From: Trileptium ribeirensis
Taxonomy: Eukaryota; Nematoda; Enoplea; Enoplida; Thoracostomopsidae
Assembly (NCBI GenBank): GCA_030248225.1
Contig: JASANE010001721.1
Span: 1 to 64,000 of the forward strand
Reading direction: 5' to 3'
Length of the DNA stretch: 64,000 nt
This document shows, one piece after another, positions 1 through 12,404 of this stretch; within the stretch, counting starts at the first letter, position 1; each line of letters opens with the position of its first letter. A program made the position numbers and the translations under genes. The notes beneath the pieces were generated by a model. The model was not told the DNA's origin and ran no database searches. It saw only the letters and a list, made by a program, of their open reading frames with translations.

Positions 1-429
1 TGCAAAAGTATACAAATTTATACAATCTAAAAACGATGATGTTTGGTCCTTTGCGATACTAGAAAGACCGATTAACTGCACCGCGGAAAGAATCAATCGA
101 CTGATGGCCATGCTACACATTACGTATGCACTGTAAAACATTTGCACAATGCCGGTGATACCGTATTATTATTAATTACCTATAATTTTGTTGCGAAATA
201 ATGTTTTTGTCTATCAATTCCGTGCTTTAGACGATATTGGGAAATAGTTTTCTGATATAGGATTCAGCTTAAACTTACAGAGAATTATAAATTCAAAGCT
301 AATACCACCAGATAGACGCAAGTTTTAGGAACTTTGCAATACCTACGCTATTTTGCCACTAGATTGATAAATGCTCCATAATTTATACGTCAGATGCGTT
401 ACTGGCTAGTTATTGTATTTGCTTGTGCG
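1..429. other. AT-rich stretch with no recognised feature
   Basis: Only short random reading frames. I see no repeat terminus, RNA gene or conserved coding signature. Confidence 0.5.
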
Positions 430-1560
430 ATCCTCAGCAATTATGCATGAGTAAACTTAAGCTGCGCCGTCTACCATCCTCTTTTGACATCATGTACAAA
501 ATGTTGTTAGAGAACAAACTAATAGTTACAATAGTCTAACGCTATTTCCAAACTTTTCCGTTCTGCGAACGCTTAGTATCGAATTACAAAAACGTTAAAA
601 TTGTGCTAGCTAACATAATGCACCTTTTTACACTTTCACCATAACTGTGTTCCTAAACGCTAAATTATGCTACTTGCATTTTGAAATTTTTCGTTAATAC
701 AATTCTTGATTTTCCTAAAGGTGTAATTGGTTCGCGAACAGTTCTATGATGTATACAATTCTATAAATTTTGTGTGCGAACAGACCGAGGTTTCTTATGC
801 AAGAAAATTGTTCGCGGTCATTAAGTACTGTTGAGATCAGGCTGTTCGCGAACACACATATATGTTCTAACACTATAAGAAGAATTAATACTAAATAGGA
901 TATTAACTATGTGTTTATTGTTCGCGAACGTGTGTCTAAACTAAAATATGCTTAAATAATAATGTGAAAATCTTAATCAAATTGTAACTGGAAATCCAGG
1001 AGCCGAATACAGTATATCGTTAAATCTGTATATTTTGTTCGCGAACATGACATCGTGCGAGCATCGACGTGCAAGAGTATTTTGGTGGACTTTTCAAGTC
1101 AACGTTTTAATATTAACATTTCTTAGTTAAAGGTGTTCCAGAACGTCACATTTTTGCTCGATAAATAGGTGCGTTTGCCTATACACATAAAAACCTATTC
1201 GCGAACATTGATGCGGTGATATAATACGGGGTAGCGAACACTGATCACATTCTTCAATTAAAAAATGCAGGAATAAACTTAAGATGCGCAGTTTACCATC
1301 CTCTTTTGAAATCAGCGATTGACGATCGCTTGTTCGGTGTGCTAGCAATCCGTTAAAATATAAAAGCACAGAAATCAGGGCTTTCATGTAACGCTTCAAA
1401 AACGTTGAAGAACAAAATATAGACTGCCTAGCGACTGCTTCTGAAGTGTTGTTGTAACACTTTACTGACGGTTTGCGATATTGTGTATTTTCCTGTCGAA
1501 CGTAAGCAAGCAACTGCGAAGCATAAATCATGTTCCCGAACACCAAACTCAATTGAAATG
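430..1560 (+). repeat. Forward arms of a diverged inverted-repeat family
   Basis: A block beginning near 441 (ATGCATGAGTAAACTTAAGC, then ACCATCCTCTTTTGA) recurs in diverged form near 1270. Both match, in reverse complement, blocks near 3965-3780 and 4555-4330. The match between 1270-1450 and 4555-4360 continues for roughly 200 bp, through the shared pieces CTTCAGAAGCA, TGTTCTT and ACAAGCGATCG. The arms differ in spacing (about 830 bp on the left, 585 bp on the right), so this is an old, rearranged family rather than a simple recent palindrome. No coding sequence was recognised. Confidence 0.65.
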
Positions 1561-1757
1561 GCCTCTGCTGTATATAATATATAATCTATATTTTACTAGA
1601 TATACAAAAAGTTTGCTAAATTCATTTACTATAGCAGTTGGTAAAAAGGATCGATCGAGTATATGTTGTTCACGAACATTTTTGGATTGAGAATATAGGT
1701 TTGCCACATCTCGACCGAATAAATCACTATGAGCTACTCAAATATGCGTTCGCGAAC
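730..1757. repeat. Cluster of GTTCGCGAAC palindromes
   Basis: The 10-bp perfect palindrome GTTCGCGAAC occurs exactly at 730, 844, 920, 1037 and 1748, with ATTCGCGAAC at 1197. Near matches such as TGTTCACGAACA lie at about 1668 and 3489, GTTAGCGAAC at about 3517 and 4211, and TGTTTGCGAACA at about 4034. They sit inside the inverted-repeat family in otherwise AT-rich DNA. Their role is unknown; they may be protein-binding sites of the repeat. Confidence 0.7.
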
Positions 1758-3480
1758 ATTTATCTAAGGTATCGTTTAAACGCAAAATCGTATAAATACC
1801 GTTATAATTAATACTTAACATGTCTTGATATCCACTATATTTCTAAAAACAACCATATAACAGTTGGTGAACATTATGAAACTCGTGTTATGCACTAGTG
1901 ACAACAGCTGTTATCCAATATCAGCGACCACACTATCAAAATTTCAGATTTCTACTGTGAACAAGTCCGTGAAAAAGCAAAAGGAATAGTTCACCAACAC
2001 CTAAATTTTGAACTGAATGTTGGCATTGACTATTTAAATACTGTGCAGGACTGGGATTTACACAGTTAGAAGGTATACGAACCATTAAAACACCACAGTC
2101 GTGAGCATATCTGCAGTAATTTGTTTTGTATATTATATCCTAGATATACCTTACATTTCGCTGCGCAGTTTAACAAACAATTAGTTCCCTAATTTTCGCT
2201 ATTTCTATGCCCTCATTGACTGAAAATGCCCTCATAGCAAAATCCTCTAAACGTTAAAATTCTATCAGCGGATAACGAAATACAGGAATGTAAGGCGTGG
2301 CTAGTCGACAAAAACCACATCTACCAAATACTCGAGGTACGAGACTCAGGGGAGTAGTCGGATCCTGGGGCAGGGAGGCCTTCGGCCTATATATCTGCTC
2401 AAAAGAATTAATCCTTGATAAAGGCAGTGCGTGGGACTATCTAAATATGTTTATACAAATTTACATTATTTTTAAGTTATTTATTATTTAGGTTATACAA
2501 AATTTTTGTATATATAAAGTTGTGTAAAAAGGTACAACAACATAATCTATATACATATATGTATAAAAATGTTAAGTTTCACGTATGTATACCAGTTGAC
2601 ATAGCACGCATAGCGGTGTTTCGTTGAATTAGAAGTTTAGTTAGAGTATAGGTGTCGAATGTCCGTCAGTATAGTGGGTATATTGTCTCGGAGAGGGTTG
2701 TCAGATGGGGGTAAATTTCCGAAATTTTTACAGCTCAAAAATTACCGCTTCATCAGTTTTGCCACTTGCGGTAAATTTGTCCTATCACCTATTAATAATT
2801 TCACCCTAATTTTTGTCACTTTTGATACTATTATTTCCAATTTTCGCAAACGTTTTCCGCACGCATTCTACACGGGGAGGAGTCTTCAAGCTGGAGCAGG
2901 CTGAATTAGGCTGAGAGGAGTTTTTCTCTAGAGGGGTAACCCCCTTGACGACACCTTTGAGTTATTAGAGTATGGTTCAACTTGGTATGCGAACCGCTCT
3001 AGCAACGGCTTCAAAATTTATTTTTCATAACTTCGGGAGTTAGGTGCTGCATTGCTTCCTTCCACCCTGGTCAAGTGTTTCGAAAAGCGCTTCTTGATAA
3101 AATCGCAGTAGCTTGGAATGCATTACATCGTTAGTCAATGTCTTCCGGTTTTAGGTTAGCCTATGCGGACAGAGTTTTTCGTTGGGCCAGAGCCCACACC
3201 GTGAATAAATTTTTGGCCCCGGCCCTGCGTTGGTCCAACGGCCGGCCGTCCACCTAAAAATTTTCTTTTACACACGACACGAATTTAATTCTTGCAAACG
3301 GCTACTCCAGAATTTGTCCGAAAATTTGCAATGAAAGTTTACACAGCGTACAAAAGTGGAACTTATGGCATTCGTCGACACACAGCTATGAGTCGTACAC
3401 CGATTCATGTAGGTTAGGAGCATTTTATATACAAATCACAATTCAATCGAATATAGCCGAATTGTGAACGGACGTGTACG
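1561..3480. other. Unassigned AT-rich DNA
   Basis: Apart from one more palindrome at 1748, nothing can be assigned. A slightly GC-richer stretch at 2860-3260 has no open frame that looks conserved. Confidence 0.45.
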
Positions 3481-4560
3481 ATTTGTATGTGTTCACGAAC
3501 ATAAGTCATATGCGGCTGTGTTAGCGAACACCGTTTACTACAAAGTAGGACGATATAGTATATTTATGTTTGCGCATACCCGACTATAACAAGTTTTATT
3601 TTCAGAACATTACTTCTGCTACGTAGAGAATGTTAGTGCGCAAACTACATAATACGGGTACGTATGCGAGATTCGTGAACCAAGCCAACGGCTTCAATTG
3701 TCAGAAATATCGCAAAAGGAAATATGTAATTCAAATTGACCAATTATGAGTTCCCAAAAGGAATTATGTAAAAACAGTAAACAAGTATAATATGTTAGAG
3801 AACAGAAAGTAGTGTTCTTAGCTATCGTATCCTTCGCATTCGTTGACTGCAAAAGTTCCAAAATCGGATAGGGTATTAAAATTTATGCTTTGTTCTCTAA
3901 TACCACATTCTACATGGTGTCAAAAGAGCATGGTAGGATTCGCAGCTCAAGTTTACTCATGCATTAATCACGAGTAAAATGTCGAAAATAGCAAGAGTAA
4001 TGTAAAGAAAAATGTTTACGCATGAAGCATAAGATGTTTGCGAACATCATATTCGTACGTTCATTGTATTAATACTTGTTTTTCAGCATATATATTAAAC
4101 TGAAGACGTTCGCTTACATCACAGTTGAACGGGCATTCCTTATAATCCAGTATCATAGTTCAGTCACAGCAGCCGCTTCCGTAAATTACCAGTTGAGTTA
4201 TTGTACAAACGGCGTTAGCGAACGTTTTGAATATAATTACAACAGTAGATTATTAAGTTCCCGAACAAGATTATAAAACGAAAAAATATAGTGTTTCCGT
4301 TCGATAAAAAAATCGAAAATTGACGACTTTAATCTTTAGTCGAGAAGTAAGGTGTTCGCTAACACTTCAGAAGCAATCAGCAAGCTGTCTATTTCTTGTT
4401 CATTTATGTTTTAAAAGCATTAACTAGAAGCCCCGTTTTTTGTTCTCATATAATTTTATGGATTTCGTATACACTGAACAAGCGATTGCCAATTGCTAAT
4501 TTCAAAAGAAGATGAAAGGCGACGCAGCTTAAGTTTACTCATGCATTAGTACTACTGAGG
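3481..4560 (-). repeat. Reverse arms of the inverted-repeat family
   Basis: This stretch holds the reverse-complement counterparts of the 441 and 1270 blocks, ending CTTAAGTTTACTCATGCATT at about 4553 and CTCAAGTTTACTCATGCATT at about 3964. Degenerate GTTNGCGAAC palindromes are scattered in it. Together with the forward arms it makes an imperfect 4-kb inverted structure. Confidence 0.6.
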
Positions 4561-5103
4561 AAGTTTTCATCACATTATTTTTAGCTGTAACTATCCTATA
4601 AACGAAAACAGTAAAAACCGGCTAGATTTTGGCCGAAGACTATGTTTTAATGCCACATAAAAAAGCGGACATACAGATAAATGCGTTACTATTACGTGGC
4701 GACGGTAAAAAATTACGGATATTGGCTCATAAGTTCTGAAGCTATTATAGGTGTTTTTGTAAATAAAACTTTGCGTTAGTTTGTGTAATAACTAACAAAC
4801 GGGAAAATCTGTCTTACGGCAACATAATTTTACTTAGTAAAATAAAAATTATTTTATTGTGGTGTGTAATTTTTTGAAAAAATTGTTGTTCTCATGCAAT
4901 ACACTATATAAAGCCCAGTATAAATATAAATATTTGCAGATGTCCACGGAGCATAGCGGCTAAAAATTATAAACACTGTACAAACAACTAGTGGTGTATT
5001 TGCCAATTGGATGAACCCAACGGTTATAAAATAATTTTGTTTAATATCCAACAATATATACGTAGTAATGTGCTTTATGTCATACTTTGGGATTAAAGAA
5101 AAA
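4561..5103. other. Unassigned AT-rich DNA
   Basis: No feature recognised. Confidence 0.45.
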
Positions 5104-5297
5104 GTCTCAGTAACTCAGTGATTAAAGTCCAAAGGTCGTGAGTTCGAATTCCATCTCTGTCGACATTTTCTGATATTCTGAACTATCGTATTAGCTTGAA
5201 AATGTTGTCATGGCATTGTTGTATGCGTGTTGCGAGAGACATCTCGAGCGTGATGATATGTCTCGGCGTAGTAATACACGTTATATCGGAGTATGAG
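5104..5297 (+). mobile_element. tRNA-derived SINE (degenerate head plus body)
   Basis: The head keeps a box-B-like GAGTTCGAATTCC at about 5140 and a CTCAGTGATTAAAG D-arm remnant; the anticodon part is eroded. The body after GTCGACATTTTCTGATA matches the body of the minus-strand copy at 27155-27285, including GTTGCGAGAGACAT and GCGTAGTA. Two copies sharing head and body show that this is a SINE family rather than a tRNA gene. Confidence 0.75.
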
Positions 5298-5309
5298 ATT
5301 AATGAAACT

Positions 5310-5388
5310 GTCGGCTGAGGCACTCAGTTATTAGAGCAGAGGCCCGTAATGCCTAAGGTGGTGGGTTCGAAACCCACCTCGGTCGACA
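5310..5388 (+). mobile_element. tRNA-like SINE head, better preserved
   Basis: A pol III-type head starting GTCGGCTGAGG and ending CCTCGGTCGAC, so the ends can pair with a few G-U pairs. A T-arm-like GTGGGTTCGAAACCCAC contains box B, and ACTCAGTTATTAGAGC is a worn D-arm. The anticodon-like arm has a 4-bp stem, but position 33 is C and extra bases separate the T-arm from the end, so a working tRNA is unlikely. It follows directly on the SINE at 5104. Confidence 0.65.
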
Positions 5389-5497
5389 TTTTACGTAAGC
5401 TTCAAAAATATATAACTGATTTAGTTCATGATATGACGTAATTAACGTTATATTCGCAAGGTGATCATTCTTGCGTTCATCATTTTCTTACTATTAT

Positions 5498-6001
5498 GCG
5501 ACGTTCACGTTATAAAATACCCGCCATGTAGAATACAACCGTGTACGCGGCTGGAAAGATATACTATGAATGATAAGTAATGGTGTCACGAACACTATGT
5601 ACATTACACTATGTTGTCTTCGACACCCTATGTTTGAATAGTTGCTTAAAAATACGCGGGAAAATAGGTAAGTTAAATTCGAATTTATTTCAAGCAATAC
5701 ACTGTATCGTGTAAACAATACTCTTCAATGCCTTGCGTGGCAAGTGCATGGACAAATCTTGCAGTGTATAACTTTTTAATACAACGGAAAAACGACAAAG
5801 CATCGTTCCAAAAGACTTTGGTCATAGCTAGCTAGGATTTCACGGTGTACAGTATAGATATACTTATGGTGTCCGAAACACCATATATAATTGTTTAGAA
5901 TATAGCGATGGTGTCCTGTACACCACATCGTAAACGGTGTTGCGCAGACTGTACGTAGACAAAACTTCCACATGGCGGGCAATTTATAACATAAACGCCG
6001 C
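5498..6001. mobile_element. MITE with inverted ends and ATTAT target duplication
   Basis: The left end GCGACGTTCACGTTATAAAA and the right end (reverse complement) GCGGCGTTTATGTTATAAAT continue as matching inverted repeats into CCCGCCATGT. The 5-bp sequence ATTAT flanks both sides directly (5493-5497 and 6002-6006). The interior has no coding capacity but carries repeated GGTGTC..GACACC half-palindromes. A related copy lies at 22741. Confidence 0.75.
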
Positions 6002-6009
6002 ATTATATA

Positions 6010-6777
6010 ATTTGGGATTTACCACAGTTTTCCGAAAGTAGTTAGGTCTGCATAGATCTGGGACCAGTGTATTGTATCTCATGCAGTGTATAAGTTTAGC
6101 GCGCCTCATATGCCGAAGTTCCAGAATTATTCCGTGATAAATGCAGTGCAGCGGCGAGTGTACTGTAACGATATATACTTTAAAAGACTATATAGATAGA
6201 GCGAATTCCAGATCAGTAACCGTATGGGATTTATTGTGATAATCTGGATATTTCTCTAATAAAAGAAGCGATATTTAAAAAACTGAAAACCTTACTGCCA
6301 ACCGTACCTATGGATATAGCAGTTTTGCCACGGATATATGTAAATAATTCGATAATGAGAAAATAATTTAGAAATTTTTAACGACAAACGTCAATTAACT
6401 GTTCATTCAATTCAGGCGGTCAGCTATTGTTTTTTTACACTTATGTCGAAAAGATCGTTGACAAAACATTTAATTTGAGTCTGAAGTGCTTCTGAGCTCG
6501 CACGGCACATGCAATATTTTAAAAATTAGCTACGCGAATGTGTAATTTTTATAAAGTTTGCTCGATTTTTGTAGCACGTTTAACAATACGGGAAGGAGCT
6601 TTTATAAGAATTTTGTCACAGCCAGGGCAGTACCATTTCTTTTTGAACTAAGCATAGATTTTTGTGAGCCAAAGGACATATACGAGAGGCATAACTGGAT
6701 GACTTATGAAGCAATGACATAAGCAATTCAAAACATTTGCAGCATCCATGTGCAGTCCTGCATAGCTAATGTTAATT
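6010..6777. other. Unassigned DNA
   Basis: No feature recognised. Confidence 0.45.
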
Positions 6778-7600
6778 ATTCATAATATTCATATTTATTT
6801 CAAACACGGGTTCAGAATTCATTTAACACCGTTCCCCGGAAGTTTTGCCAATCACATCCCACCGATGTTAAAGGTTCTATAACGTTTCGGAACATTATTC
6901 GCAATATTCTTATTTATTTCAAACACGGGTACATAGATCATTTATAACCGTTCTCAACAAGTTTTATCAACCACATCCAACCGATATTAAAGGTTTTATA
7001 ACGTTTCAGAAGATTCTTCATAATATTCTTATTTATTTCAAACACGGGTTCACAATTCATTTAACACCGTTCGCCAGAAGTTTTGCCAATCACAACCAAC
7101 CGATGTTAAAGGTTCTATAACGTTTCAGAACATTATTCGCAATATTCTTATTTATTTCAAACACGGGTTCATAGATCATTTATAACCGTTCTCAACAAGT
7201 TTTATCGACCACATCCAACCGATATTAAAGGTTTTATAACGTTTCGGAAGATTATTCACAATATTCTCTTTTATTTCAAACATGGGTTCATAAGTCATTT
7301 ATCATCGTTCTCCATGAGTTTTACCGACCACATCCAACCGATATTAAAGGTTTTATAACGTTTCGGAAGATTATTCACAATATTCCCTTTTATTTCAAAC
7401 ACGGGTTCATAAGTCATTTAACACTGTTCCCCAGAAGCTTTGCCAAACGCATCCAACCGATGTTAATGGTTTTATAACCGTTCGGAACATTTTCGCAATA
7501 TTCTCATTTATTTCAAACACGGGTTCATAGGTCATTTATCATCGTTCTCCATAAGTTTTACCGACCACATCCACCCGATATTAAAGGTTTTATAACGTTT
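6778..7600 (+). repeat. 119-bp satellite array, about 7 copies
   Basis: The landmark CAAACACGGG (one copy CAAACATGGG) recurs at 6801, 6920, 7039, 7158, 7277, 7396 and 7514, a period of 119 bp (last step 118). Units fall into two types: one with AACACCGTTC..GTTTTGCCAA..GATGTTAA, the other with TATAACCGTTC or TATCATCGTTC..GATATTAAAGG. Their order is A B A B B A B, suggesting an original two-unit higher-order repeat of about 238 bp. Confidence 0.93.
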
Positions 7601-9251
7601 CTACCATTGGGACCTTAGGTGCAAGAGGGGAATGAGACAGCGGTAACTCGCATCCCATCGCCCTCCCTAAATAAAGCTTAACGATAGTATATATACAGTG
7701 TATACAATGAACGAAACTAAGGGAACACATAGACATCGATAACGTCCTCAGCGCTTAGATTCGATCATTTAGCGATTACTATATTTCGATATCTTCTTCA
7801 TGTATTTCAAATAATCCCGATCAATATTAAGCAGGATAATACTGAAAAATGTGTGCAAAAGAAACTAAAAAATCATCCTACATTATAACACTTATCTTAA
7901 AACTGGTGAGCTCAATCCAGGTATTATATACTTGGCGCTACTTACCTTTTGAATCACGCATAGTAGTTTTCAGTTGGCCTACTTCACGTTCGGTGTTAAT
8001 GTTGATGACCGATGTAGTCTCCGGGTCTCATTACATTAGTATATTAGTTTAGCGTTCGAATGCGGTCAATACGTCAATCAAAAGCATAGTAGATTAAATC
8101 GTTGGCTGCATTTTTAATCAATTTACGTTGCTAAGTATAGACTATACTTCCTTTTAATCACCGTTGAATTTACCCAGTAGGGAATAATTTTTCATTACTA
8201 AATAAAATTATTTTCCCCAAGATAGATTATCCTGTAGCTAGGTTACTAAACTAATGCAAAGTTTTATTGTACCGACGGCTATATTTAAGAGTTACTGATG
8301 TTTTGCAGTGGCTAGCCAATAATTATTAGCGACAATGAACCCAACGGTCTCAGCGAAGCAACTAATGCAGTATTCGCTTTATAATATCTCCAATTCTGGT
8401 ACATTTTTTAAAGAAGTTTTCTGGATTTTTTAAAACGCGGCACTTACTTTCTTTTGGAGATATACCTTTTCAAAAAGGTAAAGTTTAGTCTGCAGCGGAA
8501 AGAAACAACATTGGTTATTTATTTTTATTATTTCGTCCTAAGCGTCGTAAGATTTTTGCACGGACAGAGCGCATTAAAATTAAGGAAAATTTTAAGAACA
8601 CGTCCTTGATTGAATAAAGATTTATTTTTAAAGCCGCATTACATTCTGCAAGCGTATTCTCCAGTAAATAGAATAGGCACGTGTGTGTGTACATTATTTC
8701 GTTTTCGGCCATATCTTAACCTCAAATTTAATTTTTAAGGTAATGAAATAAAGAACGATGTATATCTTATTTATAATGCAGAATAATTTTTTAATAGCTA
8801 ACTACATGGCTTGCGATATAGCTAGTGTTTATTTTACCGTAAACTGACCTATTATTATGGTGGTATGCCTAGACACAAAAGGTTATTTTGTGGGATTGAT
8901 GAATTAGATCCAGGCTGAGCATCCAGGGCGGGGCTCGGGAAAGGGTGACACATCTCAGGACGACTACGATGGTACATTGTGATAGCTTAGCTGGTCTTAA
9001 TGTGACAAACAGGGAGTTTAGCTAGGCTCTGCGTGACAAACGGAACGTGTGGGTGCTGCTGAACTGCCAATTTAGAAATTTTATTCAGTGTTGTGCTTAG
9101 TGTAATAGCATTTTGTTCTATAGTATTTCCACACTAATTCTAAATTATATATTTGTTTTTAATATATAGAATTAACTTTTTAAGCAATTTGACGCTTTGG
9201 GGTACTATTTAGATACGTATAGTAATACGTAATGTTCGCAGACGTATAAGC
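7601..9251. other. Unassigned AT-rich DNA
   Basis: No convincing gene, repeat end or RNA gene seen. Several short frames exist but lack any family signature. Confidence 0.4.
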
Positions 9252-9670
9252 TAATGGGGCTGAGCTGAACGCCTCGTGACAAAGGTACAGTTCGGCTTGA
9301 CATATATGTTTACTCGGTTATCCGACCGGTGGCTATCTACGGATTGGAATCCTGGCCGGCTACGAAGCAGCAAGAAAACCGGCTCAATGTCATGGAAACA
9401 AAGATGCTTCGATCTATATCGAGCATCACTCTGTTGGACCATGTCATCAACAACAGCATCCGCCAGAAATATGGAGTCGCACCGATTGCAGACAAGCTTC
9501 GCGAAGTCCGACTCAGATGGTTCGGACATGTTCTGAGAGGCGACGACAACACCGTGGCCAAACAGGGATACCAGCTCATTGTCGAATGCAAAATACCCAG
9601 AGAACGGTCAGAGCAGCGCTGGCAGGACACTCTACATCACGATCTGAAGATCGCCAAAAATGCATCCTGA
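9252..9670 (+). pseudogene. RTE-type non-LTR retrotransposon, 3' end of the reverse transcriptase ORF
   Basis: In one frame, from about 9275 to the stop after 9667, the translation reads through the conserved C-terminal signature of RTE-clade ORF2 proteins: a VIRPVAIYGLESW block, then LNVMETKMLRSI, then RQKYGVAPIADKLREVRLRW followed by FGHVLR, and ends with a QRWQDTLHHDL tail. Only the last ~130 residues remain. The endonuclease and catalytic RT motifs are missing, so this is a 5'-truncated copy, as target-primed retrotransposition commonly leaves. The fragment is GC-richer than its surroundings and its frame is intact, suggesting moderate age. No promoter or partner gene is expected. Confidence 0.88.
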
Positions 9671-9959
9671 ACAAGCACATGAGAGCTGCAAATGGAGATG
9701 GAGCACAACAACCACAAACCACGTCACCATGCAGGACAAACGTAAAGAATAAGAACATTTATGTTCACTAAAATCAACGTTATTAAACGTTCGTCGAAAC
9801 ACGTAAGCGTTTCAGCGATAGAGCGTAGTCCAGCAGTTGGAGAGATATGTAAGCGAGTCATTATGGAGACCACAAGGCTAAACAATGATGGTTAAGTTTA
9901 TAATTCAGTCAAAACATGGCAACAAGGTGCTGCATCTAGCGACATAAAGCAGCTGTCAT

Positions 9960-10200
9960 CAGCATTGCACAAAAAAGAACAAGGATTTGAAGTCGAGGAC
10001 AAGAAAGAAAATAAAACCACAAAACAGTATCTTCATGTTTAGCTCTATAATTTGCCATTGTGCTAGTTGCCGCAAGATTATATTACAAAAACGAACAGAA
10101 ATTTATTTGGATCGCCGGTGCCGCAAACTTCAGTTCGCACATAGCCAGGTAGTGAAAGTAGTAAAAGGCACAACCAGATGACCATATCTTTTATATATTA
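9960..10200 (+). repeat. Dispersed repeat, copy 1
   Basis: Ends with AAAGTAGTAAAAGGCACAAC..ATGACCATATCTTTT. It matches 10575-10790 (copy 2) over most of its length, including TCATGTTTAGCT and GCAAGATTATA. The same TAGTAAAAG..AACTAGG module occurs in the 137-bp tandem repeat at 29225. Confidence 0.6.
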
Positions 10201-10329
10201 TTAATCTTTTACTTTATTTTGCTAATAATCAAAATACGCAAGCGGCATACAATTAGGCAAGAACTTGGTGTGGGGAGCGGCATTTTCGATGTTCGGCAGT
10301 AAAAAGTTTTGACAAGCGGCAGTAAAATC

Positions 10330-10535
10330 CGACCTTTCACTGTTACGACCTCCATATTAGGAAAGAGGTTTTTTCATTTGGGCCTAGCGATACGAACTTT
10401 GGAGGCGAAGCGACGTGTAAGCAGTCTTCTGAAAAGATGGGCTGAGGTGGGATTCGAACCCACGACCTCCCATTATTGGATCCGCAACAGAAGCTCTACC
10501 GGCTGAGCAATGCTTGACCAACTTCATTGCGGAGA
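10330..10535 (-). mobile_element. tRNA-derived SINE
   Basis: On the minus strand it carries an intact box A (TTGCTCAGCCGGTAGAGC, near 10510) and a perfect box B (GGTTCGAATCC, near 10452) in a GTGGG/CCCAC T-arm. A non-tRNA body runs to about 10330. The anticodon stem cannot be drawn cleanly, so this is a SINE head and not a tRNA gene. It differs in sequence from the 5.1/27.2-kb SINE family. Confidence 0.7.
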
Positions 10536-10574
10536 TAAAGCTGCTAAATCCATCAATAATTGAAAAACGTTGAA

Positions 10575-10790
10575 CAAAAAGAAATACAAGCAAAACCAGA
10601 ACCTTCATGTCTAGCTATGTAATAAGTTGCCAATATACTAGCGGCAGCAAGATTATACTGCAGAAACGAGCACAAATTCGTGGGACCATCGGCGGCGTCC
10701 CAACCTCCGTCGTAGACCTAGCCAGCCAAAAGTAGTAAAAGGCACAACTAGGTGACCATATCTTTTTGGAAATATATAGCATAATGGATG
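10575..10790 (+). repeat. Dispersed repeat, copy 2
   Basis: Diverged copy of 9960-10200 (shared CATGTCTAGCT, ACTAGCGGCAGCAAGATTAT, AAAAGTAGTAAAAGGCACAA and TGACCATATC). The two copies bracket the SINE at 10330, so the SINE may have inserted between or within repeat units. Confidence 0.6.
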
Positions 10791-12404
10791 ATGATTCTTT
10801 TATATAGCACTGTGGATTTGTTACAAAAATTGCGTATTCTCGAATTTAGTGCTCTATAAAGGGCCAACGGTAGTTGGAAATAATTTTACCATTGCATGTA
10901 ATTTAGTTGCTGTGAAAAAACTTATATAGAGTTGCGAAGTTCTGCTGAACTATCACGCTATACAAATATTATTGGGATTGGTATGACACATAGAGCATAA
11001 TAAGCTGAGTTGAGTCTATTTGAAAAGCAAGCTCGGCTCCACTTGTATCCTCCGTAAAATTCTAGGATCGAAGCTCAGCTCGGATTGATCAGTAGCATCT
11101 GGGGTTTGGTTGGATCGGCTCTAGAGACTATGTGAGCGAAACGAGTCTGATCTCAAAGCTCGATTCATAACTATAGCATATTGGCCTGTGAAAAAGTTTG
11201 ATCGCTCCAAAAATCTATTTGAACCGTTTACTGCAGCAATGTTTTACCCAGACAGATAGTCACTCGTAGTACAATTTATTACGTACGAGAGACCCACCCG
11301 CTCTACTTTACTTTCAGTAAGTAAATATAAGCTGAAAGAAACTTGGGCTGTGCCCACCCTTTCTACATTTAAACTTTAATGTAAAATTGTGCATATCTTT
11401 TCAGACACAGTTATGTTGCCTGAATGAGCTTACTTAAATTTGCTGTTCAGTATTTTACATGTATATATTTGTAAACATGTTGTTTGTTTTTTTGTTTGTT
11501 CTCTAAAAATGTATTACTCATGTCAACATTTCATATTTATTAATTATGCGGTAGAGACAAAGGCTATCGCTTAAACATTTGGGTTTTACAATCAAACGGT
11601 CTTACAACCAAATGAACTGTTAGGTTAGTTGTAAACCTGTGATGGACCACAGATAAAATTTAACGCCTGGTTACAGCTAGAATCAGGAAATCAATTTATA
11701 ACTTCCTTGCCGGTAAGAAGGAACCTATTCCTGACATTACGAGGCACATCGGTGTGACTGACGCCGAACATCATTTTTGATAATTATAAAATCGTATCTA
11801 GATAATGGTTTCAGCTAGAAACATACGCTGTGGCCGACACCGTCTAAAGTTTCAAAATTTAGTAGGAAGTTTAGACTCCCTCAGTATGTAATTGCTTGAT
11901 TGTATGCTGAACATCGTGCGGATATATTGCCAGACTGGAAGGTATACCAAGAGTGAAAAGTAATAAAAGCTGAGCACCGTTGCTGTCTAAACCCTTTAAA
12001 GTAAGTCACACATTTGTAACAGCGCAGTTTGCGAGTGAGCTAAAGGGGTTTGCCGTGTGGCCGTGCGTTTTCACGTGCGTTGTGACTCATTCGCCTTTAT
12101 CAACATCTATAAGGAACCAAGCAACCACTCCTAGATAGCATTTTTGCTATTCTTCAGTTCTGATAGCGGTTGAACAGTGAAACAGAAAGAAAAACACTGG
12201 CACTCATTGTATACATTTACATCATAACCAGTCGAAAATATAGTTTTCTACAGCCAAGCTTGTTGCAAGATATATATGCTGCCAACGATTCACATTCAAA
12301 CATAATGACATAACCATAGTCGGTCCGTAGTAACAATCTCATTTAAGTGCTGAAGCTCAAAAAATTATTGTTATCAGTAATATTCAGAAACTAGATAACT
12401 AATA
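10791..12404. other. Unassigned AT-rich DNA
   Basis: Nothing recognised. Confidence 0.4.

Noticed and set aside
5310..5388. Functional tRNA gene (possibly GTA anticodon)
   Set aside because: Position 33 is C, the D-stem is mispaired and extra bases lie between T-arm and 3' end; related SINE copies exist nearby.
6778..7600. CRISPR-like array
   Set aside because: The whole 119-bp unit is repeated without unique spacers; this is a satellite.
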